Source: CAZCPB01 sp044223975 (lineage in GTDB: Bacteria > Planctomycetota > Phycisphaerae > Phycisphaerales > UBA1924). Taken from it: a DNA stretch of 64,000 nucleotides. Every line of letters begins with the position of its first letter. Position 1 is the first letter of the stretch. A model generated the notes under the pieces. The model was given only the letters and a program-made list of their open reading frames with translations, was not told the origin of the DNA and made no database searches. The DNA lies in NCBI GenBank assembly GCA_044223975.1, contig JBGALI010000019.1:1-64000 (forward strand). Reading direction: 5' to 3'. Positions 41,449 to 49,762 of this stretch are shown here, one piece after another. The translations under genes and the position numbers were made by a program.

Positions 41449-42129
41449 ATGTCCGGCCCCCTGCTCGTTCTTCTCCCCGGTCTTGGAGCCGATGCGCGGC
41501 TGTTGGAACCGCAGCGCGTCGACTTCCCTGAACTGCTCTGCCCGCCGTGGCCCGAGCCTGATCGCAACGAATCCCTGGCGAGTTTCGCGCGACGCATCGC
41601 CGACGACATTCCCCGGGATCGCCCGCTCGTGCTCGGCGGAGCTTCGATGGGCGGGATGCTCGCGTCGGAGATGGCGCCGCTTCTGAAGCCCGCGGCGCTC
41701 GTGCTCATCGGGAGCTGCACGGCGCCTTCGGCGATCGCACGGCCGGTGCGGTGGGTGGGCGCGTGTGGAGGCTTTGTTCCCAGCGCGATCGCCGAACTCT
41801 CGCGACCGCTGACCCCCCTGCTGCTTCGCGCGCTCGGTCCCATGCGCCGTGAGGATCGGGCGCTGCTCGCGCAGATGGCGCGAGGAGCGTCGTTTTCGTT
41901 CATGCGCTGGGCGGGGCGAGCGATTCTCGCGTGGGAAGGCGCGGCCGAGCCGGGTTGTCGCGTGGTGAGGATTCACGGAGATCGCGACCGGATCATCCCG
42001 CTGAGCGACCCGGAGCGCTGCGAAGTGATCCGCGGCGCGGGGCACGTGCCCAACCTCTCGCACGCGGGCGAAGTGAACGCGGTGCTTCGGCGGGTTATGA
42101 ACGAGCGTGGGGCGGAACAGGACGACTGA
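41449..42129 (+). CDS. alpha/beta-fold hydrolase
   Basis: 226 residues, ATG 41449. Motifs of a small alpha/beta hydrolase: LLVLLPGLGADARLL (oxyanion side), LVLGGASMGGMLASEMA with the nucleophile elbow GASMGG, HGDRDRIIP with the catalytic Asp, and GAGHVPNLSHAGEV with the His. The chain is short, with a reduced cap. No signal peptide is present, so it is cytoplasmic. The substrate is unknown; homologues are often annotated as esterases or carboxylesterases. It is convergent with the next gene. Confidence 0.82.
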   Translation: MSGPLLVLLPGLGADARLLEPQRVDFPELLCPPWPEPDRNESLASFARRIADDIPRDRPLVLGGASMGGMLASEMAPLLKPAALVLIGSCTAPSAIARPVRWVGACGGFVPSAIAELSRPLTPLLLRALGPMRREDRALLAQMARGASFSFMRWAGRAILAWEGAAEPGCRVVRIHGDRDRIIPLSDPERCEVIRGAGHVPNLSHAGEVNAVLRRVMNERGAEQDD

Positions 42130-42174
42130 AGTGGTTGAGCACTGCCGCGGCCCCGCGCTGACGCTTGGGGTTCG

Positions 42175-42813
42175 CTATTTGCCGGTGACCCAGTCCCACA
42201 CATCCGCCAGGCCGATCTTGTCGGCCTCCGCCATCGCCTCGGTCTCAGCGCTCTTGTAGTCCTTGATCGTCGGCGCGGCAGCGAGCTCGGTGGGACCGTC
42301 GGCCTTGGTCAATCCGAGCGCGCCGTCGCCGCTGACGCTCACGACCCAGCGACCCTCGGTCAATCGCCGGTAGACGGCCTTGCCGTGGGCGGCGCTGGGG
42401 CTGTCCCAGTCGATGTCCTTGATGCCCGGGTCGATGACGACGGCCTTCCACGGCGGGGTCCGTTCGTCGAAGACGCGGCGGATCCAGAGGCGCTGGTCGA
42501 GCACGACGAAGTCGACGTACACCTCGCCGGTGGGGTCGAGCGTCGTCGGGATCTCCTTGTCGGTGCCGTCCGCCGAGCGCACGCGGACGCTGAGCTTCTT
42601 GTCCTTCACCACCAGCTCGGTCACGGAGGTGCGCTTCACGGCCTCGTTGTACGTCGCGCGCAGCGTCTCGTAGTCCCGGGCCAGGCCCGTCAAGCGATCG
42701 CGGTAGACCTTGGCCGCGATGTCGGCGCGGACGAAGCGGTAGCCCGCAAAGCCGGCGAGCAGCGTCAGGCCGCTAAGCCCGAGGACTGAAAAGAAGCGAG
42801 AAACCGCGACCAT
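42175..42813 (-). CDS. membrane-anchored protein of unknown function
   Basis: 212 residues, ATG 42813. One N-terminal helix (FFSVLGLSGLTLLAGFAGYRFV), a short coiled coil (KVYRDRLTGLARDYETLRATYNEAVKRTSVTEL), then a beta-rich region: VVKDKKLSVRVRSADGTDKEIPTTLDPTGEVYVDFVVLDQRLWIRRVF, VVIDPGIKDIDWDSPSAAHGKAVYR, and GRWVVSVSGDGALGLTK. No named family is recognised. The layout, an anchor plus a soluble domain, suggests a periplasmic or outer-face protein. Confidence 0.6.
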   Translation of the reverse strand: MVAVSRFFSVLGLSGLTLLAGFAGYRFVRADIAAKVYRDRLTGLARDYETLRATYNEAVKRTSVTELVVKDKKLSVRVRSADGTDKEIPTTLDPTGEVYVDFVVLDQRLWIRRVFDERTPPWKAVVIDPGIKDIDWDSPSAAHGKAVYRRLTEGRWVVSVSGDGALGLTKADGPTELAAAPTIKDYKSAETEAMAEADKIGLADVWDWVTGK

Positions 42814-42865
42814 GCGACGCTCCGGTGGGAGTTGCCCGCATCGATCATCGGCGAGTTCGGAGAGG

Positions 42866-43064
42866 ATTCACCACAGAGACACCGAGGCACAGAGAAAGGC
42901 AAGAGAGAGGGGTATGGCCCGGGAAAACGGGTCGCGGCACGACCCCGAACAGATGCCGCGCGGCGGCCGGTTGGAAGGCGAGCCCGGGGCCCACGGGCGC
43001 CTTCGCTCAGCACTCTCGCTTCTTGTTCCCGGCTCTCTCTGTGCCTCTGTGTCTCTGTGGTGAG
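42866..43064. repeat. MITE-like inverted repeat, CACAGAGACACAG type
   Basis: The left arm 42866-42897 (TTCACCACAGAGACACCGAG and on) and right arm 43031-43064 are reverse complements with one mismatch over about 28 bp. The inside (about 130 bp) has no recognised gene. The right arm ends 11 bp from the NadA stop. A lone arm of the same sequence lies at 16506-16535. Confidence 0.75.
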
Positions 43065-43075
43065 CGCTTCGTGCT

Positions 43076-44320
43076 TCAGTCTGCCGTCGCCAAAGCTTCG
43101 CGCTTCGGGCCGGGGCTGGTGACCGAGAGCATGCGGTCGAGCGATCGCAAAGCCTGCTCGCGGACCTTGGGGTGCACCTTGATCTGGTTCACCACGCGCG
43201 GCTTGGCGTCCTTGCTCAGGGCGCCGGCGAGGTTGTCGAGCACCCACAACAGGTGCGGCTGGTCGATGCGGTACATCGTGGTGCACAGGCACTGGCAGTC
43301 GCTAAGGATGCGGACGTGCACGTTCCTTGCCGCGGCTTCCTTCGCAAGGCGCGTCACGAGGTGGACCTCGGTGCCCACGGCCCAGCGCGAGCCGGGGGGA
43401 GCGGCGCGGATGGTCTTGATGATGAACTCGGTCGAGCCGTTGAGGTCGGCCTTGTCCACGACTTCCTTGGCGCACTCGGGGTGGACGAGGATCCTGGTCG
43501 GCTCGGCGCCCGCGGTGTTGAGCGCGCGGATCTGGTCGCAGTGTTCGGGCCTGAAGAGCTTGTGCACGGAGCAGTGGCCGGCCCAGAGGATGACCTTGGC
43601 GTCGAAGAGTTTCTGGGGGTTGCTGCCGCCGAACTCTTCGCCCTTTCGGGTGAGGCGCGGGTCGTAGAGCGTGGTGTGGCGGGCGGTGTCGATTCCGTAT
43701 GCCGCGGCGGTGTTGCGGCCCAGGTGCTGGTCGGGGAGGAAGATGACCTTGATCTCTTCGCCCGGGCCGACCGGTGTTTCCCCGCCGCGCATGGCCCACT
43801 CAAAGACCTGCGCGGCATTGGAACTGGTGCAGCAGGCCCCGCCGTGAGCGCCGACGAAGGCCTTGATGGCGGCGGAGGAGTTGACGTAGGTGATGGGGAT
43901 CAGCCTGCCGCGCCAGCCCTGCTCCTTGAGCGTGGAGTGAATCGTCTTCCAGGCCTGCGTGACATCGTCGTACTGGGCCATGTCGGCCATGGAGCAGCCG
44001 GCGGAGAGGTCGGGGAGGATGATGGCGACCTCGTCGGGCGTGAGCATGTCGGCCGTTTCGGCCATGAAGTGGACGCCGCAGAAGATGACGTAGCGGGCGG
44101 CTTCGCCCGAGCCGGCATCGGACAGCTTGGCCGCGATCTGCGAGAGTTTCAGGGAGTCGCCGGTGTGGTCGGCGTGGCGGATGATCTCGTCGGTCTGGTA
44201 GTGGTGGCCGAGGATGACGAGCTTGGGGCCGAGTTCCTTGCGGCGCGCGGAGATCTTCGCGGCAAGCTCGTCGGGGGTGAGCTTGAGGTAGTTCTCGGGG
44301 AGTGAGGGCTGCCAGAGCAC
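43076..44320 (-). CDS. nadA: quinolinate synthase NadA
   Basis: About 414 residues from GTG 44320 (a longer in-frame start at 44440 would run through a repeat region). NadA condenses iminoaspartate with dihydroxyacetone phosphate using a [4Fe-4S] cluster. The three cluster cysteines are in FCGVHFMAE (C81), GACCTSSNA (C163/164) and SDCQCLCTTMYRI. Other blocks are LGHHYQTDEIIRHADHTGDSL, LPDLSAGCSMADM, YVNSSAAIKA and FLPDQHLGRNTA. NadB is not nearby. The chain length is longer than E. coli NadA, matching the long NadA subgroup. Confidence 0.93.
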   Translation of the reverse strand: MLWQPSLPENYLKLTPDELAAKISARRKELGPKLVILGHHYQTDEIIRHADHTGDSLKLSQIAAKLSDAGSGEAARYVIFCGVHFMAETADMLTPDEVAIILPDLSAGCSMADMAQYDDVTQAWKTIHSTLKEQGWRGRLIPITYVNSSAAIKAFVGAHGGACCTSSNAAQVFEWAMRGGETPVGPGEEIKVIFLPDQHLGRNTAAAYGIDTARHTTLYDPRLTRKGEEFGGSNPQKLFDAKVILWAGHCSVHKLFRPEHCDQIRALNTAGAEPTRILVHPECAKEVVDKADLNGSTEFIIKTIRAAPPGSRWAVGTEVHLVTRLAKEAAARNVHVRILSDCQCLCTTMYRIDQPHLLWVLDNLAGALSKDAKPRVVNQIKVHPKVREQALRSLDRMLSVTSPGPKREALATAD

Positions 44321-44344
44321 GGGGGATAGTAGAGCGGACGGGTG

Positions 44345-44522
44345 GCGTGGTTGGCCGGCCCGGAGGTCAACCACGCGAAGAACACGGGGCGACCATCGCG
44401 CGGGTACGTGCGCCCGGAGTGGCGCCCTTTCAGGGCTCATCGCGCTACATCACGGGATCCAGGGGTTCCGGTCGCCTTCGGCGACCTCCACCCCTGGCTT
44501 TCGACGAACGCCGCTTCGCGGC
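44345..44522. repeat. intergenic hairpin cluster (REP-like), copy 4
   Basis: GCGTGGTTG/CAACCACGC (44345-44353 with 44368-44376), CCAGGGGT/ACCCCTGG (44459-44466 with 44490-44497) around an inner GGTCGCC/GGCGACC, and GCCGC-ttc-GCGGC (44510-44522). The TCCGGTCGCC...GGCGACCTCC core is identical to the copy at 34589-34627, while the outer arms differ in a compensated way. Confidence 0.72.
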
Positions 44523-44549
44523 TCAGGATTCGATCGGCGGTCACCGGTT

Positions 44550-44567
44550 TCCGACATCCGACATCCG
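44550..44567. repeat. short tandem repeat (ATGTCGG)n
   Basis: TCCGACATCCGACATCCG directly follows the ferredoxin stop codon (44575). Same heptamer as 18688-18710. Confidence 0.55.
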
Positions 44568-44574
44568 CGGATTC

Positions 44575-44841
44575 TCATCCCTTGTTCTTGAAGTAGTCCA
44601 GGTTCACCTGGATGTACTTGTTCCACTCCGTCGGCAGGTCTTCCTGGGGGAAGATGGCCTTGACGGGGCACTCGTCGACGCAGAGGCCGCAGTCGATGCA
44701 GGTGTCGGGGTCGATGTAAAGCTGCGTGGCCGTGGCGAAATCGGCCTCGTTCTTGGTGGGGTGGATGCAGTCGACCGGACAGACGGTCACGCACGACACG
44801 TCCTTGGTCCCGATGCAGGGTTCGGCGATGATGTGAGGCAT
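44575..44841 (-). CDS. 7Fe-type ferredoxin
   Basis: 88 residues, ATG 44841. Two cluster motifs: CIGTKDVSCVTVCPVDC (C9, C17, C21, C25), where the second Cys of the usual CxxC is Thr-12, so a [3Fe-4S] cluster is likely at the first site, and CIDCGLCVDECPV (C48, C51, C54, C58) for a [4Fe-4S] cluster. This is the FdxA-like bacterial 7Fe ferredoxin. The C-terminal extension (EWNKYIQVNLDYFKNKG) is the usual amphipathic helix. It is an electron carrier; it could serve NadA next door, whose cluster needs reducing equivalents only for assembly, so the pairing may be chance. Confidence 0.9.
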   Translation of the reverse strand: MPHIIAEPCIGTKDVSCVTVCPVDCIHPTKNEADFATATQLYIDPDTCIDCGLCVDECPVKAIFPQEDLPTEWNKYIQVNLDYFKNKG

Positions 44842-45024
44842 AGGGCAAGTAGGGTAGGCGGCGGGGCGGCGGCTGTGAGAAGCGATGCGACGTCAAATCG
44901 TGATTGAGGTGATGAAGCTGACGGAGGAAATGGAGGTACAGGGCCCGCATGGCCAGGCCCTCCGACAGCATTGAGGGCTCCCTCACCCTCATCACCTCCA
45001 TCACCCACTCACGTCCATCATGGT

Positions 45025-45915
45025 TCATCCCCGCCGCGTCGGCTGCACGCTGGGCGTCTCGGTGATGCTCACGGCAGGGCCGAGCAGGTCGGCCTCGAAG
45101 TTGGCGACGCTGCGGCGTTCGGAGAGAGGGCCTTCGTGGTCGCCGCGGAGGAACTGGCGGATCAGGCGCATGTCCTCGGACAGGGGCTTGGCGGCTTCTT
45201 CGGAGGTCTTGCGCAGCTCGTCGAACCACGGGCGGCTCTCGACCTTGAGCATGCGGCCCTTGTCGAGCATGGCCATGCGGTCGGCGATGGCGAAGGCCGA
45301 GTCCATTTCGTGCGTCACCACGACGCTGGTCACGCCCAGCTGCTTGGACAGGGCGATGATGAGCTGGTCGATCTCGGCGCTGGTGACGGGGTCGAGGCCG
45401 GCGGAGGGCTCGTCGTAAAAAAGGATCTGGGGGTCGAGGGCCAGGGCGCGGGCGAGGCCGGCTCGCTTCTTCATGCCGCCGGAGATCTGCGAGGGGTACT
45501 TGGTCGCGTGCTCGCGGAGGCCGACCAGCTCGAGCTTGATCTTGACCTGGATGTCGATGATCTCCTGGCCCAGGTCGGTGTGCTCGTGCAGGGGCAGGGC
45601 GACGTTTTCGGCCAGGGTCATCGAGTTGAAGAGCGCGCCGGACTGGAAGAGGATCCCGAACTGGCGGCGGACCTGGTTGAGCCCCTCGGGGTCGAGCTTG
45701 GCGAGGTCCTGGCCCAGGAGGTGGATGGCGCCCTCATCGGGCTTGAGGGAACCGATGAGGTGGCGGAGCAGCGTGCTCTTGCCGCACCCCGACCCGCCCA
45801 TGATGACCATGGTTTCGCCGGGGTGAACGTCGAGGGTGATGCCGTCGAGCACGGCGCGCCCGTCGAAGCGCTTGACCACCTGACGGACGGAGATGACGGG
45901 TTCGGAGCCGCTCAT
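45025..45915 (-). CDS. MlaF-like ABC transporter ATP-binding protein
   Basis: 296 residues, ATG 45915. Walker A GGSGCGKST, Q-loop GILFQSGALF, signature ISGGMKKR, Walker B ILFYDEPSAGLDP and H-loop VTHEMDSA. ISGGMKKRAGLARAL and the LFQSGALFNSMTLAENVALP stretch are typical of MlaF, which powers phospholipid transport between inner and outer membranes. The C-terminus after about 235 (SRPWFDELRKTSEEAAKPLSEDMRLIRQFLRGDHEGPL) is a longer regulatory-like tail. The MlaE permease and MlaD genes are not adjacent in this window. The upstream neighbour is a DUF4190-like membrane protein. Confidence 0.87.
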   Translation of the reverse strand: MSGSEPVISVRQVVKRFDGRAVLDGITLDVHPGETMVIMGGSGCGKSTLLRHLIGSLKPDEGAIHLLGQDLAKLDPEGLNQVRRQFGILFQSGALFNSMTLAENVALPLHEHTDLGQEIIDIQVKIKLELVGLREHATKYPSQISGGMKKRAGLARALALDPQILFYDEPSAGLDPVTSAEIDQLIIALSKQLGVTSVVVTHEMDSAFAIADRMAMLDKGRMLKVESRPWFDELRKTSEEAAKPLSEDMRLIRQFLRGDHEGPLSERRSVANFEADLLGPAVSITETPSVQPTRRG

Positions 45916-45939
45916 GCGCGGCGGCCTTTCCTTCCTGGG

Positions 45940-46779
45940 TTACTTGTCGCCGGTGGGCACGGGTGCCGCCGGGTCGGGGGGGGGCGCGGAGGTGCCGGCC
46001 GAGGGTGCCGGGGGCGGCGTCTGGATGTTCGTCGGTGAGCTCTGCGGCATCAATTCGATTACAGAACCGGCAGGCGTCACGATGACAAGGTTCTCAACGG
46101 GGAAAACATCGCCGATTTGCGGTTTCTTGCCGGCAGGCCTGGCCTTTGCCGCGGCCTGCTGATTCACGTGCAACAACAGCACGGCGATGCCTTTGTCGAA
46201 CGCCGCGGGAACGGGGATGATCTGCTGATTGCCTTGGGACTGGATCTGATTCTGTGCCTGCTGCAAAATGGGCTTGAGCTGGCTGTAGGCCGCGATCAGA
46301 TCCCAGCCCTGGGGGATGTTCTGGAACGACCCGAGCTCGGCTTGGTAGGCGGTGCGGAACTTCTGGAACTGCTCGTCGGTGACGGCCGCGCCGGCTTGAG
46401 GGGTGAAGCCGGTGCGGGCATTCTTGAAGTCACCGGCGTCGATGGCCGTGAGCGACTGGCGCGCGGGCTGCATCATGGGGCCGCTGAAGTAGCTGAGAAA
46501 CTGGAGGCCGCCGAAGGTCAGCGCGCCCCAGATCATGGTGACGATGAGCCCCAGGACCAGGCCCGAGACGGCCAGCCCCGTGCCGCCGACCCTGCCGCGG
46601 GATGAATTGATCCCCACCAGGGCCGAGATCCCGAAGATGACGGCGAGCAGCCCGGTGCCCGGGATGATGCAGATCACGGCACAGATGAGCGCGAGGATCG
46701 CCAAGACGCTGGTGCGCTGGGGCGCCAGCGCCAAGTCGGAATCACCCGCGTCCACGCCGTCAAAGTCGTTGGCGTTCAT
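45940..46779 (-). CDS. DUF4190-like membrane protein with soluble C-terminal domain
   Basis: 279 residues, ATG 46779. The N-terminal block TSVLAILALICAVICIIPGTGLLAVIFGISALVGINSSRGRVGGTGLAVSGLVLGLIVTMIWGAL, two helices joined by a short loop, matches DUF4190. A soluble domain follows (about 95-230), with helices (LTAIDAGDFKNARTGF, EQFQKFRTAYQAELGSFQNI) and strands ending VENLVIVTPAGSVIELMP. The Pro/Ala/Ser-rich tail is disordered. Function unknown. It starts the minus-strand pair with the MlaF-like gene. Confidence 0.7.
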   Translation of the reverse strand: MNANDFDGVDAGDSDLALAPQRTSVLAILALICAVICIIPGTGLLAVIFGISALVGINSSRGRVGGTGLAVSGLVLGLIVTMIWGALTFGGLQFLSYFSGPMMQPARQSLTAIDAGDFKNARTGFTPQAGAAVTDEQFQKFRTAYQAELGSFQNIPQGWDLIAAYSQLKPILQQAQNQIQSQGNQQIIPVPAAFDKGIAVLLLHVNQQAAAKARPAGKKPQIGDVFPVENLVIVTPAGSVIELMPQSSPTNIQTPPPAPSAGTSAPPPDPAAPVPTGDK

Positions 46780-47043
46780 GATCGGTGAGGATATCGGGGC
46801 GAAGGTGCTGGGGCGAACGGGACCCGGCGCGCCCGTCGGGCGCGCTCATTACCGCTCGCGGGGCCGCGACTTTCACGCCCGAGACCGGGCGCGGCTCGAT
46901 GGAATGGGGGCGCCGTGCGAACCGGCGCTATCCGCGGCCCGTTCTAGTCAAGTCTGCCGTTGGCCAGTACGATCCCGAATGGGTCCCAATCGTTCGGGCG
47001 ACCCTTGCCGTCTCCAGAGTTATCGAACGAGGAAACTTCCCGC

Positions 47044-49143
47044 GTGAGCCACAGTCCGGCACCCCAGTTCGGCGCGGCACCGATGTTCGGTCCCGGGCCC
47101 GCGTCCGAAGCGTGGAAGGATGTCCGCGCCCCTGTCAGCGTGGTGATCCCGACGCGGGACGACGAGGCGATCCTGCGCGAGTGCCTGACCACCTGCGGCT
47201 GGTGCGACGATGTGCACATCGTCGACTTCGGGTCGATGGACCGCACACGCGAGACCGCGGCTGAGTGCGGGGCGACGGTGCACGCGCTGCGGCGCGAGGA
47301 CCTGCCGGACCCCGACCTGCCCGCCGACCGCATCGAGCGGGCGATGCGCGAGCTGGGCCGTGAGATCCGGCCGCGGCACGGCTGGATCCTGCACCTTGAG
47401 GCCAACGAGCGCCTGACACCGGACCTGGTGCGCGCCATCGCGGCGCGCCTGGCGACGCCGCCCGCCGATCGCGTGGTCGGCCTGCCGTGCAAGTTCATTT
47501 TCATGGACCGGTGGCTGAAACAGGCCGCGGGGTACCCGGCGTACGAGCCGCGCCTGTTCCGCACCGACTACGAGCGTCCGGGTGCGCCGCCGGTGTTCTC
47601 CGACGCGAACACGGTGCACGAGCCGTTCATTCACTTCGGGTTCATCAAGGGGATCGCCGACTGGCTGCAGCGGTGCAACCAGCTCTCGGCGTCGCAGGCG
47701 GCGCGGATCCACGCGGGGGTGCACCGCTCGGGCGACCCGGCGCTGAAAACGCGGAGCCCGTCGTGGACGTTCCTGCGTTCGTGGCTGCTGGGGCTGGGAT
47801 GCCTCGACGGCAGCCCGGGGCTGACGTACTGCGTGCTGCGGGCGTACTACGAGTACCAGGTCGCGCTGAAGGTGCGGGAGATGGAGCTGGGTTTGGCACC
47901 GCCGCCGCCGGCGCCGGTGTTCCCCAAGGGTGACGCGCCGGCGCGGGCGCCCGAGCCCGCGCCGACCGACGTGGTGGTCAGCGAACGGGCCCCCGCGCGG
48001 GTGCGGCCGGGGACAGCGGACATGCCCCCGGCGCCGTGGGAGCGCTTCGGCTCGATGGTGCGGCCAGGGCAGCGGGTGATCGTGACGGGCGGGTCGGGGT
48101 TCATCGGGACCAACGTCGTCGAGTTCTACCACCAGGCGGGCGCGGAGGTGATCAGCCTGGACTTCCAGGCGCCCCGCAACCCGGCCCACCAGCGGTTCTG
48201 GCGGAACGTCAACATCTGCAACCTCGACGCGTACAACCGCGTGGTGCGCGACTTTGAGCCCGAGCTGTTCCTGCACCTTGCGGCGCGGACCGACCTGGAC
48301 GAGAAGCGGGACATCAAGGGCTACGCGGCCAACACGGTCGGGGTCGAGAACACGCTCAAGGCGCTCGAGGGCCTCAAGAGCGTGAAGCGGATCATCATCA
48401 CCAGCTCGCAGCTGGTCTGCCGCCCCGGCTACGTGCCCAAGAACTACGAGGACTACGCGCCGCACACGCTGTACGGGCAGAGCAAGGTGCAGACGGAGCT
48501 GATCACGCGGGCGTGGAAGAACGCGCCCTGCCCGTGGACGCTGATCCGCCCCACGTCGATCTGGGGGCCGTGGTTCCACATCCCGTACAAGACATTCTTC
48601 CTCGCCGTCGCCGAGCGCAAGTACATGCACCAGCGCGGCGTCAACCCGATCCGCAGCTTCGGGTTCGTCTACAACGGCGTCTTCGAGTACGCGGCGATGA
48701 CGCTCGCGCCCGAGCGCGACGTCGACCGCCAGACGTTCTATCTCTCCAACGCCGAGCCGATCAAGGTGCGCGAGTGGGCCAACATGATCCAGCAGGAGAT
48801 GGGGATCAAGCCCCTGCGCGAGATCCCGCTGAGCTACCTCGTCGCCGCGGCCAAGGTCGGCGACGCGTGCCAGGCCGTGGGGTGGAAGAACCCGCCCCTG
48901 ACCAGCTTCCGGCTCAAGAACCTCACCGGCGACAACACGTGCGACATGACGCCGGTGACGCGGATCATCGGGGACATGCCGTACTCGGTCGAGGAGGGCG
49001 TGCGCGTCACGGTCGACTGGATGCGGCGCGAGGGATCCCTGCCGCGGTCGCGGGGACGCGCGGTGGCGGCCCTTCCCGCGCCCGCCGCGCCGGAGCGCGC
49101 GGTTCACGCGATCGAGACGGGCGCGCCGGGCGCCGGGACGTGA
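47044..49143 (+). CDS. fusion: degenerate GT2 glycosyltransferase domain + NAD-dependent epimerase
   Basis: 699 residues from GTG 47044 (GAGGAAA nine bases upstream); a TTG at 46960 lacks a signal. Residues 20-290 are a WaaE/KdtX-like GT2: VSVVIPTRDDEAILRECL, VDFGSMDRTRETAAECG and WILHLEANERLTPDL. The usual DAD metal motif is E119-A120-N121 here, while the paralogue at 52169 has LDADERMTP, so catalysis may be lost. Residues about 345-660 form an extended SDR: GGSGFIG (349-355), HLAARTDLDEKRDIKGYAANT, and Y477xxxK481 (YGQSK). A Pro-rich linker joins them. The SDR half likely modifies a sugar nucleotide. It opens the polysaccharide operon. Confidence 0.82.
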   Translation: MSHSPAPQFGAAPMFGPGPASEAWKDVRAPVSVVIPTRDDEAILRECLTTCGWCDDVHIVDFGSMDRTRETAAECGATVHALRREDLPDPDLPADRIERAMRELGREIRPRHGWILHLEANERLTPDLVRAIAARLATPPADRVVGLPCKFIFMDRWLKQAAGYPAYEPRLFRTDYERPGAPPVFSDANTVHEPFIHFGFIKGIADWLQRCNQLSASQAARIHAGVHRSGDPALKTRSPSWTFLRSWLLGLGCLDGSPGLTYCVLRAYYEYQVALKVREMELGLAPPPPAPVFPKGDAPARAPEPAPTDVVVSERAPARVRPGTADMPPAPWERFGSMVRPGQRVIVTGGSGFIGTNVVEFYHQAGAEVISLDFQAPRNPAHQRFWRNVNICNLDAYNRVVRDFEPELFLHLAARTDLDEKRDIKGYAANTVGVENTLKALEGLKSVKRIIITSSQLVCRPGYVPKNYEDYAPHTLYGQSKVQTELITRAWKNAPCPWTLIRPTSIWGPWFHIPYKTFFLAVAERKYMHQRGVNPIRSFGFVYNGVFEYAAMTLAPERDVDRQTFYLSNAEPIKVREWANMIQQEMGIKPLREIPLSYLVAAAKVGDACQAVGWKNPPLTSFRLKNLTGDNTCDMTPVTRIIGDMPYSVEEGVRVTVDWMRREGSLPRSRGRAVAALPAPAAPERAVHAIETGAPGAGT

Positions 49144-49177
49144 GGGTGGTGACGCCGCCGCGGGGCGCCGCGGGCGT

Positions 49178-49762
49178 GTGGGGGTGACAGTGACCGAACC
49201 GGCGCACGTCGACATCTCCAAGGCTCCGAGCCCGCACTCCTTGGGGCACCGGGCGGGGCGCGCCGCGTGGGGGATCGTCTGGACGTTGCTCTTTCGTCCC
49301 TCGCCGCGTTCGTTCCACCGTTGGCGCGCGATGCTGCTGCGGCTCTTTGGCGCCAAGGTCTCGATGAAGGCCCGCGTGTACCCGCGCTGCCGCGTGTGGG
49401 CGCCGTGGAACCTGGTGATGGACGACTACGCCACGCTGGGCGAGGACGTCGACTGCTACTGCGTGGCGCCGATCACGCTGGGGGCGCACGCGGTCGTCAG
49501 CCAGTACTGCTACCTGTGCGCCGCGACGCACGACTTTGACCTGCCCAAGCGCCCGCTGGTGACCAGGCCCATCACTATCGGGGCCCAGTGCTGGCTGGCG
49601 GCGGACGTCTTCGTGGGGCCGGGAGTGACCATCGGCGAGGGCTCGGTCGTGGGGGCGCGGAGCAGCGTGTTCGACGACCTGCCTCCGTGGCAGATCTGCC
49701 ACGGCACGCCCGCGCGGCCGGTCCGGGCTCGGGTGCTCAAAGAACCCGGTGCGTCGCCGTGA
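49178..49762 (+). CDS. WcaF-like hexapeptide acetyltransferase
   Basis: 194 residues from GTG 49178 (GTG 49184 and 49190 also possible). A left-handed beta-helix acetyltransferase: WNLVMDDYATLGEDVDCYCVAPITLGAHAVVSQYCYLCAATHDFDLPKRPLVTRPITIGAQCWLAADVFVGPGVTIGEGSVVGARSSVF. These hexapeptide repeats, the catalytic His in ATHDFD, and the C-terminal PPWQICHGTPARPVRAR signature match WcaF/WcaB colanic-acid acetyltransferases. It would acetylate a sugar of the repeat unit using acetyl-CoA. It overlaps the next gene by four bases. Confidence 0.87.
   Translation: MGVTVTEPAHVDISKAPSPHSLGHRAGRAAWGIVWTLLFRPSPRSFHRWRAMLLRLFGAKVSMKARVYPRCRVWAPWNLVMDDYATLGEDVDCYCVAPITLGAHAVVSQYCYLCAATHDFDLPKRPLVTRPITIGAQCWLAADVFVGPGVTIGEGSVVGARSSVFDDLPPWQICHGTPARPVRARVLKEPGASP

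Noticed and set aside
44842..45008. Small open frame between the ferredoxin and the ABC ATPase
   Set aside because: No start signal, Pro/Ser-rich product; the stretch instead holds GAGGTGATG-type imperfect repeats.
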